This document shows positions 1 through 12,415 of a stretch of 64,000 nucleotides of DNA, in pieces. A program made the translations under genes and the position numbers. The DNA comes from Coffea arabica (Eukaryota; Streptophyta; Magnoliopsida; Gentianales; Rubiaceae): the NCBI RefSeq assembly GCF_036785885.1, contig NC_092312.1, forward strand, positions 11,922,001 through 11,986,000. The letters are read 5' to 3'. The stretch's first letter is position 1; each line of letters begins with the position of its first letter. Under the pieces are notes generated by a model. It had not been told where the DNA came from, made no database searches, and saw nothing but the letters and a program-made list of their open reading frames with translations.

Positions 1-860
1 CCAGAGTCCAACCTCCCTCAGGCCTGTCTTTATTCACTTTTTCTGTTATTTGTTTACTTATCTAAAGGTGGTTATTTTGGTTTCTCAGCTCCATTTTTTG
101 TTTGGGGGGTTCTGGCAGTCCCCAAGTGAAGTTGGCGTTAAATGTATCTACATCTTCTTCGTTTTACAGTTATTTGATTATTCTGGAAATTAGACTGGCA
201 AGATATGAATTTTTCTGATCATCTTAAAGTTTTGAGCTGTGAAAGAAGTACTTTCACGTCGAAGTAGGCGTCTGGGTAGGCGAGCATAAACAGACATTTT
301 ACTTGATGCCTGTGAGGATCAACCTAATTCCTTCTTCCTTCCAGCTGTTACACTTTCACTGGATTACCACAGCATACAACACCTGGTGCATTTGAAGGAG
401 AATGACCTGAATGTTATTGAAGCATGATAAATATATATTGCTTTCATCTTATTTCGTTGCTTAAGAAAGAGATCTTGCTGAATTTTGTTCCTTAGCAGCG
501 GGCTGCAACTGTCATTTGTTGCACCGATCACAAGCATCTTATGGATATGTAGATATATCGTCCTTTGACTTTGCATTCTGTGTCAACATGGGGTAATGAT
601 GCATGATTAATTATGCTTGCGGATTTTTTGTGTCCACTTTGTTGTGAATGAAAAGTTTTGTTTTTTTTTCTGTAATTTGCAAAGATATTTTTAGCTCTCT
701 CATTCCACGAGCACCAAAATTTGTTTTCCTTTCACCTTCTTCTTCCCTAAACTTTTGACTCCCAAAACAGAGAAATGAATCCATCCTATGACAGCTGAGA
801 AGTGCACTTTTTCTTGACTTCGACTTGCAAACCTTCTTGTGCAGGCAGGCAGGATACATA
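1..860. other. Left edge: possible intron and last exon of a gene truncated by the window
   Basis: A pyrimidine tract followed by CAG ends at 344, a good 3' splice-site shape. After it the plus strand is open in two frames: one stops at 403-405 (ending in residues GAFEGE) and one at 425-427 (ending in NVIEA). AT-rich sequence resembling a 3' UTR follows. This would fit the terminal exon of a plus-strand gene starting left of the window, with 1-344 as intron. I do not recognise either short peptide, so this is a weak inference. From about 430 to 860 no gene is visible. Confidence 0.2.
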
Positions 861-1930
861 TCTTGATTCCTGTCATCGGATGCTCGTGGAAAACTTTAAA
901 ACAAATTGTTTAGCCGAACGAGTATAGGAAGTCCGTGATTGGACTGGGTTGTATCATGAAATTCCTTCTACTTAACGTAACGAGACCTTGCATGCTACCC
1001 GTGATTGTTTAGCATCTTTAGTGCTGCTGCTTGATACACGACTGTGTCTATTAAATTTGCAAGTCTAGAGAATTTTTTTCTCTAAAATTTTGGATTTCTA
1101 TACTTCCCACGTCAACATGTTTACTCGAACGCCAATTGTATTGTATTAAAGGAAACTATTCCATTAATCGGAAGCAAAGAATAATTTTGTCTAATCACTT
1201 AATATAATAACCATTGGGACCAGAATTAGAAGGGTTAAGATGAAAAATACACTTTATTATTCAGTATTACAAAAGACGAAATGTAATGATGGTAAAGCAA
1301 AATGTATTTTTCTTCCTAAGTCCTAACCTTTTTTTATTCTAGTTTCGATGGTTATATTAAATGGACGGACACAAATTTCCTGTGGTTCTGACTGTCACTT
1401 ATGATTAAAATGGGCAGAAAACCTGAAAGCATACACTTTCTAATCCTTCGAGGGATGCACTGAGATAAATTTTAAATTAGAGACCAAAACTTGATAATAG
1501 AAATAGTTTACTATTAAGAAATTGGGGCATATTTCTGACAATTTGTTTTTGAAGGGCCAAAAGACGACAGTGGAAATAGTTTAGGGACCGGCTCGCTGTA
1601 CCTCTTTGTTTGTTTTTCGGTCGGTCACTCTCAAGAATTCATCAAACTTAGGCAGTTTCGTCAAAAAGCAAAAAGCTACTGTACCATAATTTCTTAACCC
1701 TTGAGAAGGTTGTCTACGATTGTGTTAAGTGCGAAATTCATCATCTATCAGTATCTTCACAAACCGTCGATGCTACAGCCACTTGGTAAGGTTCAGGCCC
1801 CCCACGAGAAAAATCTTGGGACTTGGAAAAAGTATCTATGCACAAAAAATCTTCACGTAATGTGAAGATATCTGTCAAAATCGCGGGATGTAACGATCAC
1901 CACAAGAAACACACCAAACGTTTCATGACC
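861..1930. other. Intergenic, no gene seen
   Basis: AT-rich sequence without a convincing ORF, RNA gene or complete mobile element. Confidence 0.5.
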
Positions 1931-2140
1931 TTTTTTTTTTTTTTTTTTTTTTTGTCGACGGAGGGGTGTCCGGATCAATCCTTACGGGACCCGACTAATT
2001 TTCTGCGGCCCGAGCTCGATGCCCCAACTCGGCCCGAATACGTTAAGTGTGCGGAGGAATCCAGCGAAGCGGAGACTCGAACTTGTGACCTCAAAATTCA
2101 CTGGTGAGAGGCGCTGCCGCTGGACCATTCATGCGGGGGC
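1931..2140 (-). mobile_element. tRNA-derived SINE, minus orientation
   Basis: Read on the minus strand, a head near 2140 has an A-box-like TGGTCCAGCGGC and a B-box-like GTTCGAGTC, as in RNA polymerase III promoters of tRNA-derived SINEs. A GC-rich body follows, then a poly(A) tail seen as a run of 23 T at 1931-1953. The 3' part (ATTAGTCGGG, then a GGATTGATCCGGACACCC-type stretch, then GACAAAA) matches the SINE at 60067-60216, so both belong to one family. I could not find a clear target-site duplication. The short ORF across it is an artefact of the SINE. Confidence 0.75.
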
Positions 2141-4704
2141 TTTATTTGTCTAAATTCTGTATTTTGGTGCCTCGCGATCAAAATAAGAAATTTTTTAAAA
2201 TAATAAAGTACTCTCGCATAATACCTCTGAAAAGTTATTTAAAATTGTTTTTTCCTTTTCCTTTTTGACTTTTGTTTTTTAGTTTTTTTTGTCTGCTTTT
2301 TCTTTAGCGTAAACAGAAAGGACTTATACTTTCTCTCTGCAATCCGCCTAACCCATTCCACCCCCTTGTTTTTGGTTAAAACACGGTAGTTCTATGGGTG
2401 GATTTCTTTTTATTTGACATATTATACTAACAGAATGAGTTTGAGAATCAATATATCAAACCACTCAACCAAATATATATATATATATATATCTCTCTCG
2501 TTGCAAAAAGGCCATTCCTGGTTTGCCTATGGGCTCTTGAGAGACTTTTAATTGATTTGAAAACCTACTTGTAAGGTATTAATATTTGAAAGAAAAAATT
2601 AATCTCCAGCTCTTTGCTGCTGTAACCATCAGCACATACAAGCTGGTCGAATATAATATCACACAATTAGCAGTAAATTTGTAAAAGATGCATGTGAATT
2701 GATTTTATACGAGCAGTCTTCTTTGACGTCAGATTTAAAATTCGAATCCTGCTCCTGACAATTGGAAGTACGAAGGATATAGGAAGGGGTGAAACAGTTA
2801 GAAAAAATATAGGGTCAAGATTCAAAACATCATTTGTATGGGATGGAATCCTTTTGAAACCGAAGTAAACTCCGACTTGAGCGCGCCTAAGCTGTGATAG
2901 TTGTCAGGTTTCTTGTTTTTACTTTGAGAAATGATTTACAGGGCTGTCATCTGTCTTAATTCAGTTGTGATATTGCAAATTTAGTAATACCAATTTTGCA
3001 GAAAGCCTTGTTCTACAACTCATTCTGTTCTTCAATTTTAGGGCTGTAGTATTGATTAACCACTAACTAACTTAAATAGGTAGTAAGAAAAAATTTATAT
3101 GCATTAACCTTGTAATAACTAGCAACAATTAAATAGCTGAATTAAGGATTTCCATTTCCAACTAGGGAGGCTTAAGCTAGATCAAAATTTATAGAGTATA
3201 ACCGAAACATTAAAAAAAAAAAAATTTGGGAAAGAAAAACGGCATAATTATTGACAATACACATATGGAGGCTTTATTCTCTTTTCTTTCAAAAAACCAA
3301 AAAAAAAAGAAAGAAAAGCACAGCCCACAAATATGAAAATAACAATATAGTGAAACTACATTCGATTCGTTAGCCCATACTCCTCAACTTCCCAAACTGC
3401 GGAAAGCGTCAAGTAACCGGGAATAGGGGGACGTACATTAGCCCATTTGTCATGCAAGGTCTACATGCCCAGCCGAAGATAGATAGATGGTTGGCAAAGA
3501 CAATTTCATTGCCATTGCCCCATGGCTGGGCCTAACCAGGGCGACCCACGAAAAAGCTCAAGACCTGGATAGGCTTCAATAGAGGCCAGGTGTAATCTTG
3601 CTAAGATCCACCTCAACTGGCAAGAATATTTACCCGGTACATATATTGATGGGGATTTATTCCTCTAGCTTTTTCTCGCTCATGCCCATTTCGTCCTTCA
3701 ACATTGTTTTAGTGTCCATTTGAGGTTCCGGTGTTTTCGGTAAAAAAAATATTTTTGATTGCTAAAAGTACTTTTTAGGCATTTGATGAATATCATTTCG
3801 TAAAATTATGAGTGAAACTTTCGTGGTTATAAGATCAAATTTGATACCTTTAGAATAGCTTTTTGTGTTTTTTAAAAAATAAAATATTAAGTTTAATCAT
3901 TTTTATCCTATATTATGAACTAAAAAAGAAATAAATACATTTAAAATTTTTTGAATTACACGTTGTCCAAGACAATAAGAATAAGTATATATTGAATTGT
4001 ATATCCAAATAATATATTTAAAAGCGCTTGAGCATTTAATAAGTGATTTTATTAAAAGCTCGATTAGGTAAAATACTTTTCAATAAACTATTTCAAAGTA
4101 TGTTGTTTGGATAAAAGCACTTATCAAGTGCGGCCCTTAGTCTAATTTAGTCTTTGAACTTAAATTTTCTTATCTAATTAAATCTTTTTATGGCAGCACC
4201 AATTATTATAATCTTTCTAGCAAAATCACCAACCCAACCCGTCAAGGATAATATGAGAATCGGAGGCCAGGGCCAATATCCAAAAGAATGTGCATGGAAT
4301 ACAAGTGTCGGATGTTAAATGGTTGCCAATATACACCACATGAGGATTTATGTACACCTAACTATTTAAATCACATCCCACATTTCAAAAACTAGCAAAA
4401 TTTTGGCGCCTATGTAGACTCGATCTAGCAAATATTTGGGTAAATTCGATCTATGTAGAACTAGTTACTCAAAATTAGTCATACTATCTCACCAATTTAA
4501 ATAATAAAAATGTAATAAAATTTGGGTCATTAAATTTACAAGATCAAGTCTATCCAAATTTTTGTCAATTTTGGCAGTTCAAATTCTTTATGTTTCCTTT
4601 TGACAAAGAAAAAAGTTTTTTGCCTTGATTCGTGACGTGGAGCGAACCGAATCCATCTAAACTCGTTATTATTATTATTATTATTATTTTTAAAAAGGAG
4701 CTCT
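2141..4704. other. Intergenic, repeat-derived, no gene seen
   Basis: Contains a (TA)n microsatellite at about 2472-2492 followed by a short CT run, A-rich tracts near 3210 and 3295, and around 3713-4143 sequence resembling degraded MITE material (GTCCATTTGAGG near the left, CACTTATCAAGTGC near the right). A trinucleotide ATT run lies at about 4667-4688. No coding region is supported. Confidence 0.45.
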
Positions 4705-4718
4705 AACCATCTTGGACG

Positions 4719-4909
4719 AACCACTGGGCCAATGGCTCAGTGGCCACCAGGGAGGGACTTAAGTCCCTCCTTGGGCTGTTGAACCCTCACCAGTAGCGAA
4801 AAAAATCTAAGAGTTGTGTCATAGCACTTCCTTGATTTAGATGGGTCTGTATACCCACTAGCCCCTACCACAGCCTCCTTAGGCTCCCCTCCCCCTAGAT
4901 TAGAAAAAA
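4719..4909 (+). mobile_element. SINE with a perfect 14-bp target-site duplication
   Basis: The 191-bp body starts with a tRNA-like region: an A-box-like TGGCTCAGTGG at 4733 and a B-box-like GTTGAACCC about 45 bases later. It ends in TAG plus an A run. It is bracketed by identical copies of AACCATCTTGGACG at 4705-4718 and 4910-4923, the signature of target-primed reverse transcription. It differs in sequence from the SINE family at 1931 and 60067. The perfect duplication suggests a fairly recent insertion. Confidence 0.85.
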
Positions 4910-4923
4910 AACCATCTTGGACG

Positions 4924-7900
4924 TGTTATGGATCAGGGCAAGTGAAATGGTAATGGTTGCCAGCTTTAAAAGGTTAAGAATTGGGCAGCAAAGCAAATAC
5001 TCACACTGAAAATGTTTGGTTGAGCCAAGGTCAGTATAATTCTGATAGAATTGGTACACGTTTTAAAAAAAAAAAAAAAAAACTTACTGTGAACAATTAA
5101 TTTTTAACAATTTTGTTATAAAAGTATAACAGTTATTCATGGAGAAGTTACCGACTTACCGTCTGTAACCTTCGTAGATGATGATACATATATACAATGA
5201 CCGATGGCACGCTGCGAAGTGCCATCTCCTGATTCAGGACATGCGGAAAAAAAAAAAAAACCATTTTCACAAGGTTTTCGTTGCCTCAATTATTCAATAA
5301 TGGCTACCCCAGGCAGGCCTAGCCCCAAATTTGTTGTCAGGGGGCTATCCTAATTTTACATCTTTCACTTTCCCTCAGATAATTTTACATCTCTTTTTCC
5401 CTGGTCAGAAATCCTCTGCTAATCTAAGTGTTGAAATGGTCCCCAAACTCTTCCCATTCCCCACTTCATTCCTTGTGACACGTGGAATTAGGCTCGTCCC
5501 AGCTGACAGCCATTGTTGCACAAAAAAGGAACCAGGAATCGACCATTTTTTTCGGTATATTATTTTAATTGGAGCACACACATATTTTTTGATCTATTTT
5601 TTAATATCTTCAACAAAATTTTTTTTTATCTCACAAGTATTATATTAAAAAAATTGCTATCATAGTATTATTCTAAATAATTTATTCAAATAATCACCTA
5701 TCGAAATACACGCAATCGAGGGGTCAATTGAATAAATCAAATATGATATTAGTCGAGTAAAAAATTTGCGCATCGATACATTGAGTATGAGTTTAATATC
5801 ATATGTTATCATGGATTCACAACCAAATTCCAGAACATGGAATCTTGATTTTCACTAAGAAATTGCAGGAAAAATGAAAGCCCAAAAACTGGAAGAAGAA
5901 GAAAAATAGGAGCTTGGAAGGAATGCAAGACAAATATTCAGAAAAAAAAAAAAGAAGCTCGGAAGTCAAAGGCTTTTCCCACATTTCTCGGCAATTGGGT
6001 TCAAGACTTCTCATCATTTATAATCTCTCTTGTCTTTCCATTCAACCTAACCCTCCATCGGTGAGAAGACTATTCGCACAAGAGGATCTCACCAATCATA
6101 ATTTTATCTACGTGAGACAATTTTATGGTGCAGATTTAAGTAAGTTTAAATGTCTAACATAAATATACAAGTTTATATTTGTTATGCTAAGCATAATAAG
6201 TTGTGCTCAAAATCATTTGGGTGGAATAATCGGCTTGTTTCAGCTGATGACGGATTTAGATATTTCCCCCTTTAAAATTATGCCTACGATATATAGATAA
6301 AAAAACACACTATATATATATATATATATATATATATGGGGCATGCCAAATTGGAACACCTAAATGCAACCCCCAAAAAAAAAAAAAAAAAAAAAAAAAC
6401 CACAAACAAAAGGAAGAAAGTGGGACAGCAGCATGACCTTGATAAAGCTTGAGATTGTTCGAACTCGAGATCCAACTAACAAATGTTGAAGTAAGCAAGC
6501 TAGTTTTTGTCGAGTTGAGCATGAATAACTGCCCGACTTTTAAATGTTTCTTCTTGCCTTCGACCTTGCTCGGTGTGTATCATACCCCCAAAAGCAAAAG
6601 TTTGATGTTTCTTTTTTTATTCCAGAATGAAGCAAGTTAAGATGCTTTCAAGCTACGCTAGAACATTTTTCGAACTTGAGTTCTCTGGTTACAATGGATT
6701 CGAAAATGTCAAGAAAAGGAAACTCTCTGTTTCCTTCTCCTCGCAAGTCCCATCCCCCACAGGTTTCCTTTTCTTGCAAAAACATGCCAAATCTAGGGAA
6801 CAAAAAGTTTGGCTTCGTGCATCCAACAATTCAATATCTGAATCAGTACCGCAAAAAGCTTAAAATTGGATATGTCTCCTTTGCGATCCAAAGCGCCCGA
6901 ATATGCGCGGATTTCTGGCGAGGACGTCTCTCTATTTGATCCTCTCATCTCTAAATGGTTTCCAGGTGTCCAAACTGATATGGCCCTCCAATCGCCAGCT
7001 TAAGACCAGTCATTTTTATTACTTGTCAACAGCATTGTCAAAAATGCTCAAGACTGGTCACGTGATTCACATGTCATGTCAGCATCATAACAAAAGGAAA
7101 TACTTCATCCCATACTCCACTTCTTTGTTTAGGCACTATGGTTTTTGTTAACATTCATAAATTCTAGCATTTTAAATTGAAAAAATAAAATAATTTTTTT
7201 TGAGTCCAGAGAATAAGGAGTTTCTAGTCTTAAAAAATTAAATTAAAAAAAAAAAAGGAATGCATGTGATGGAGCGTGTAAACCATTATAATTGTTTATC
7301 GTAAAAGAAAATTCTTTAGCACGTTATTGTCGAAATCTGTATGCAGTACTAGGAATAAAGGAGGAGGAAAAAAAATCCAAACATAATAAATAAAAGAAGG
7401 AAAAGTAGAGAAAGTAGATAAAAATCATTATTGTCTTTTTCTATCTTGGATTTTTTTTTTTTAAATTATAAAGAGGTAATTTGTAGTTTGGCGAGTACAA
7501 ATCCCTTATCACAGGGTGGCAATTCGAATTCAAGCGGGCCTTGCCAAATGTACTATATTCATCACGTGCTGTGCACAATTCTTTCTATCTTGCATTTTTT
7601 TCTTTTTTTTTTGACAGAACCAAATGAGCGACGGAATTGCATTGGGAAAGGGACAAAAACAATTATGAGCACAAGACAAGTTGGTTGGAGTATGAACTCA
7701 ACGTTTTTATTTTATTAGGTAGGTTTGTTAGTTTTTACCTTTTTTTTTTTTTTTGGAAGAATTTCAGTGGACTCGTCCGAAGCCGTGGCCCTCCAAAACG
7801 ATCAAAAGATTGGACAATGCCAAGTGGTTCATTGCCATTAGATTAGACTACTTACAAATCGACAAGTTTTTCTTTCCTTGTCCTCTTTTTCCTTCCTTCC

Positions 7901-8516
7901 ATATTGTGTGGTAGTGGGGGGGGGGGGGGGGGGGGGGGAGTGGGGGGGGTCAGTTATCCGCTTTGTTTTGTGCTGACAATTGACTGAATTCAGATGGGAC
8001 AAATGCGTGTAAACACACGGGGTGGTCCATTGCCAATGTACTTCTTAAGATCAAATACGCTATGATCTCTTAACTCAGTCAAATGTGAACTTGGAATCTC
8101 ATTTTTACGTAGCCTCAACTGTGTGTTTGTTGTCTTATAACTTCTGACAAATTCTCAGGCGTCGAAAACATATTCTTTTGACATTGCATATAGTATCGAA
8201 TAGAAAATGAATGACTACATGCCCAAAAATATATCCGTAGTGCAAGTGTTGGAAATTTTTTTTTTATATAAATAAAAAATTTTGAATTCAGAATCCCTTA
8301 CTTTTAATTTGTTAATTTCTCCGATCCAACCCTCCCTCGTATGAGTGAGAGTGCTGGATCAACTGTTTGCCACCAAGTAAATTCTCGGGGAGTCTGTTGG
8401 TAATTTCATAAACAACCTCAATCTCGTTTTAACTCGCAGCCCGTAAAGTAATTTCGGCCTCGCATCATTGGAGTGCGACTTGCGAAACGATTGCTTAGAC
8501 AGCACGTGAGTGGAAA
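4924..8516. other. Intergenic, low-complexity, no gene seen
   Basis: Holds homopolymer A/T runs (5065, 5247, 6374, 7740), a (TA)n run at 6311-6337 and a run of 23 G at 7916-7938. Small open frames here lack family signatures, paired splice sites or promoter context, and several are made mostly of homopolymer translation. I see no supported gene. Confidence 0.5.
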
Positions 8517-8604
8517 ACACCGGAGAAATTTCTAAAATTATGATAATTTTTAAAAAAATTCTACAAAAGGGGTATTTTGTGTACTGGTTTCTGTTTTTGG
8601 GGTC

Positions 8605-8780
8605 TTCGCATTCTTCAAATGCGAGTTCCTTGAGCTCGCATTTGCTGAATGCGAACTCTCCTTAAATTTTCTACCACCGAAATTTAAAAAAAAATCAAAA
8701 AAAAAACTGACCTCGCATTTCACAAATGCGAGTTATATGTACCTCGCATTTCTGAAATGCGAGGTCATGTACCTCGCATT
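8605..8780. repeat. Left hairpin array of E1 (CTCGCATT / AATGCGAG units)
   Basis: Four hairpins plus a half unit. Each pairs CTCGCATT with AATGCGAG across 3-6 bases, for example CTCGCATTT-CAC-AAATGCGAG. Linkers are short (TTCCTTGAG, TTATATGTAC, GTCATGTAC). Confidence 0.85.
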
Positions 8781-8968
8781 AAACCACAAAACCTCTGTTG
8801 TCCAGTGGGCGCTGCAAGCTGCAATTTTACACTTATGATTATTGCTAGTGATCAAGTATTCACTATGTACCTATGTTGTTTGCTTTCCAACAACAGGATT
8901 CTAGATTTTGCCTAAAAATTTTTCTTTTTGCTTCAGTTGTAATGCCATTTTCTCTTGCTTTATGATTT

Positions 8969-9015
8969 CATTGCAAATTGTAAATGCAATTGTAAATCAT
9001 TTACAATTTGCAATG
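8969..9015. repeat. Perfect 18-bp inverted repeat inside E1
   Basis: Arms 8969-8986 (CATTGCAAATTGTAAATG) and 8998-9015 are exact reverse complements, separated by 11 bases. The structure is unrelated in sequence to the CTCGCATT hairpins. Confidence 0.9.
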
Positions 9016-9555
9016 CAAATTTTACTACTTAAGGCTCTAAATTCATCACAACTGGGAAAAAAAAAAGATCCCATAATATTGGCATCAATAGTTGATAATA
9101 ATTTGGGGGAATAAATCTTAACCAATCTAGAAAGCTTTTTGGTTGGACTTTATCTTGCATCCAATAAATACGAATTCCTAGAAAATTGCATAAAAAAATT
9201 CTAATATTTTTTAAATTACTTTTTAAATTTGTTTATTTGTTAAATTCATTCTTAATAATTTACCATAAACTCTTTGTTGTTAAAAAATATATGTAGCTGA
9301 TGTTGTAAAGTGTATTAATCTAGTAATTCAATAATTTAAGTATCTATAAAGTAATTGAGAATTCGTAGTTACTCAACTACTTATATTAAAAGTAACATAT
9401 TATATACCACATAAAAAAGAAAAGTTAGCAATTATTATTTATAGTGAAATAAAAAATAAGAATGAACAAGAATAGTATTTTATTTTTTTGTTATTGATAC
9501 TACTAATAATTGATTAATCAATTTCTCTAATTTGCTATTATGTAGTGGAAAAGTT

Positions 9556-10300
9556 AAATTTCTTAAATGACATTTATAATACATTTATAAATATTTGTAA
9601 ATAAATGTATTTATGTATTGATAAAAAAATCTGTAAATGTATAAATGTATTATATTATATATAATACGTAATATAAATATATTTATAAATGTGTAATTAA
9701 TATAAATGTATAAATTATAAATGAATATTATATAAATCTATAATTTATAATTTATAAATATATATTAATATTATGTATAAATGTATAATTAATAGTATTT
9801 GTAATTTATAATTTTTATTGTTTAAATATTTATATACATTTATGTGTTTGTAATACATTTATAAATATTTATAAATAAATATATTTATATAATTATATAA
9901 AAATACAAAAATATATTATATTGTATATAATACATAATATAAATATAATATAAATGTATTAATTGTATAAATTAAAAATGAATATTATATAAATGTATAA
10001 ATTAATATATTATAAATATATATTAAATTTATGTATAAATGTATTAATATAATTAATATAAATGTATAAATGTATTATATTATACATAATACATAATATT
10101 AATGTATATTATAAATATACATAAATGTTAATATAAATGTATAATTACATAAATACATATATATATAAATGTATAATATATATTAAATATATGTTAAATA
10201 TATAATATTTAAATAAATGTATAATTACATATTTATATTATACATAATTTATAAAAATATATAATATTTATACAAATATATTATAAATATATAAAAATAT
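9556..10300. repeat. AT-only low-complexity block inside E1
   Basis: Almost pure A/T sequence made of shuffled TATAAATGTATAA-like words in both orientations, with many small palindromes. No open frame. It separates the left hairpin array from the ORF remnant. Confidence 0.85.
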
Positions 10301-10664
10301 AGTTTGTAGGGGTTTTTTGCATTAACCCTTTATGAAATGATTATTACGTGATTATTTATAACTTAGATTTGCTTAGATTATTTATAACTTAGATTTGCTT
10401 ATTTGTTTATTGTAATTTATTATGATTAATATACATACATATATACATTTATTTTTATTTTTGGAAAAAATTTGACAGAGTCTCCCCTTAAAAGTGGCCT
10501 AAACTCCCTGCCAGCAAATCCAAAATAGAAAACATTTAATCTGAACAATAAATCGTACATTGAAATAACAATATATTGACATGTCAACTGTGTTAGACTT
10601 GTAACATATGTCTAGCACATTAGCTACAAAAGATTAATCTAAAAACAAAGATTATAGCCTGTGA

Positions 10665-11257
10665 CTAATTTCCGTGTTCATTTTGCTCCACTCGACTTGT
10701 GTTTTGACCACCACTCAATGCCTCCAATCTGTCTTCGATCGCAGACAATCGCCCCTCGACTGCATGTATTCTCCCATCCAACCGATCAACCACTTCACGC
10801 ATTGCACGCATCTCAGTGATCATAGCTCCAATCATGTCTTGAATCGTTCGCCCATTCGTAGCCTGAGAAGACCCTGCATCAGTTGTGGCCTGCCTGTTTT
10901 CGCCGTCTTCTTGTTGTTCTTCCTCACCCAATTCCGTTTCATCGCGATAGGCAATTCGGTCCATTGTGGCTTGTTCACTATTGCTGATGCAGTGTTGTAC
11001 GATTCGCCTATCAAATTTACACCGAAGTACTCAAAGATACGCGTTAGTGTCCTAGCATAGGGTAGTGCTTTCTTAGCCCCCTTAAACCCTGCAGTTCTTG
11101 ACATGGCACCGAGTATGATTGTGGATATTGGAATCCCAGATACATTGCCTAAACCAGCCTCTAATTTGTCTAGGAAATACACATCCATTACCCGGACTTC
11201 ATTCTTGCTGCTTGAAGCCGGCAGATTTTTTTTTTTTCCAACATTTGATTTGCCCAA
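10665..11257 (-). pseudogene. Frameshifted ORF resembling the C-terminal part of a putative plant transposon protein
   Basis: Minus-strand reading from 11257 gives a segment with MSRTAGF, KKALPYARTLTRIFEYFGVN and LIGES. This order resembles the uncharacterised 'putative plant transposon protein' domain, where a LPYG-LLT-IF-FGV-L-GE pattern is typical; that assignment is from memory. The good frame then shifts near 10950: the overlapping frame ending at 10665 continues with an acidic Glu/Gln/Asp linker and a heptad-rich coiled coil (VDRLDGRIHAVEGRLSAIEDRL). No ATG-initiated N-terminal half is visible upstream, and a poly-T tract at about 11227 interrupts the region. It is therefore 5'-truncated and frameshifted, probably non-functional. 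Its position, reading inward from the right end of E1, suits an element-encoded gene. Confidence 0.55.
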
Positions 11258-12282
11258 AACATTGTTACACCATTAAGGATAACTTAATAACAAGTTGGCA
11301 TAAGAAGATTAAGTAATTAACATGCTTCAATTGCAAAAATGAAAAATGAAAAGGATAGACAAAAATTAATGGATAAATTCGAAAGTATGTAAATAAATTG
11401 TTTTTATTTTAATTTTTTGTAAGTGCATAAACAAATTCTTACTCCATTTCTTTTTCAAAGTACAGACAGCAACATGGGAAAAAATTCAAAGGATAGCATG
11501 ATCTTAAAAGTTATATCAGATTTACTTGCTAGATCTTTAATTGCTAGATCAAAAAAATTTTATTATATAAGGATATTCAAGCACTCCTGCGCATTGTGTG
11601 CACGTAAAAAGATTCCTGTCCTTTATGAATTTTCATAGCATGATTGATCTTTAAGGTATCTGACATGCTATCTTCTTTATTGTCTACATTTATCATTAAA
11701 CCAACCGAAACTTAGGACAGGCCATTCTTGTAATCAACCACAAGAAGAAACTTAGCTCCGATAACAAGCAATGTACAATCCAAATAAATTGCCAACCGAA
11801 ACAACAACAATGTCCAATAAATTGCCAAATCATAAAAGCCACTTCAATTCGTAAAAACAAAAAATCCCAGAAAAAAAATTAAACCTCAGAAAAAAAAATC
11901 TTACCTCTTATGCTGTTTCTGGTGAAAGGAATGGCAAATGGAGAAAGACGGATGCCGGACTTAAATGGAGCTAGCTACCAGAGATGGGTTCCCAAAGGGG
12001 AAGCTCTGCAATGGTAGAGAGCTTCCGATGAAAGCTTCGGACAGGAACAAATGCCGCCTTTCTGGTTTCGTCTGAGGAGAAACGCCGCAACTCTACAAAA
12101 TTGCAGAGCTTCCGAGGAGAAGGTCGACAGATTCCGACGACAAAGCTGTGGCTCTGATTTCCGATGACAAAGCTCAGACCAAGATAATTTTGAGAGTGAG
12201 GAGGCTGCACGGAAAGAGTAAAGGGAGTCACGACTGAAGAGAAATGCGAAATTGGGAAGTCTGATTGATTTCAGATTGAGTA
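11258..12282. other. Non-coding right interior of E1
   Basis: No convincing protein. A minus-strand open frame at 11971-12231 has no recognisable domain and may be leader sequence of the ORF remnant or a captured fragment. The stretch 11980-12180 is more GC-rich than the rest of the element and repeats the word GAGCTTCCGA. Confidence 0.35.
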
Positions 12283-12415
12283 CCTCACATTCATGAAATG
12301 CGAGGTACTAAGCTCGCATTAGGAGAATGCGATATTCTTTTTCTTTTTTCGTGAAAACACTTACCTCGCATTGGTGAAATGCGAGGTACCTGAACTCGCA
12401 TTTCACAAATGCGAA
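12283..12415. repeat. Right hairpin array of E1
   Basis: Four hairpins pairing CCTCGCATT-like and AATGCGAGG-like arms, joined by short linkers such as TACTAAG and TACCTGAA. It mirrors 8605-8780 in inverted orientation and ends with AATGCGAAGA next to the outer TIR segment. Confidence 0.85.

Noticed and set aside
2030..2110. tRNA gene at the B-box-like sequence
   Set aside because: There is no cloverleaf with acceptor stem; the sequence is a SINE with a poly(A) tail.
8605..8780. CRISPR-like repeat-spacer array
   Set aside because: Repeats are palindromic pairs with very short linkers rather than direct repeats with unique spacers, they occur at transposon ends, and the genome is a plant.
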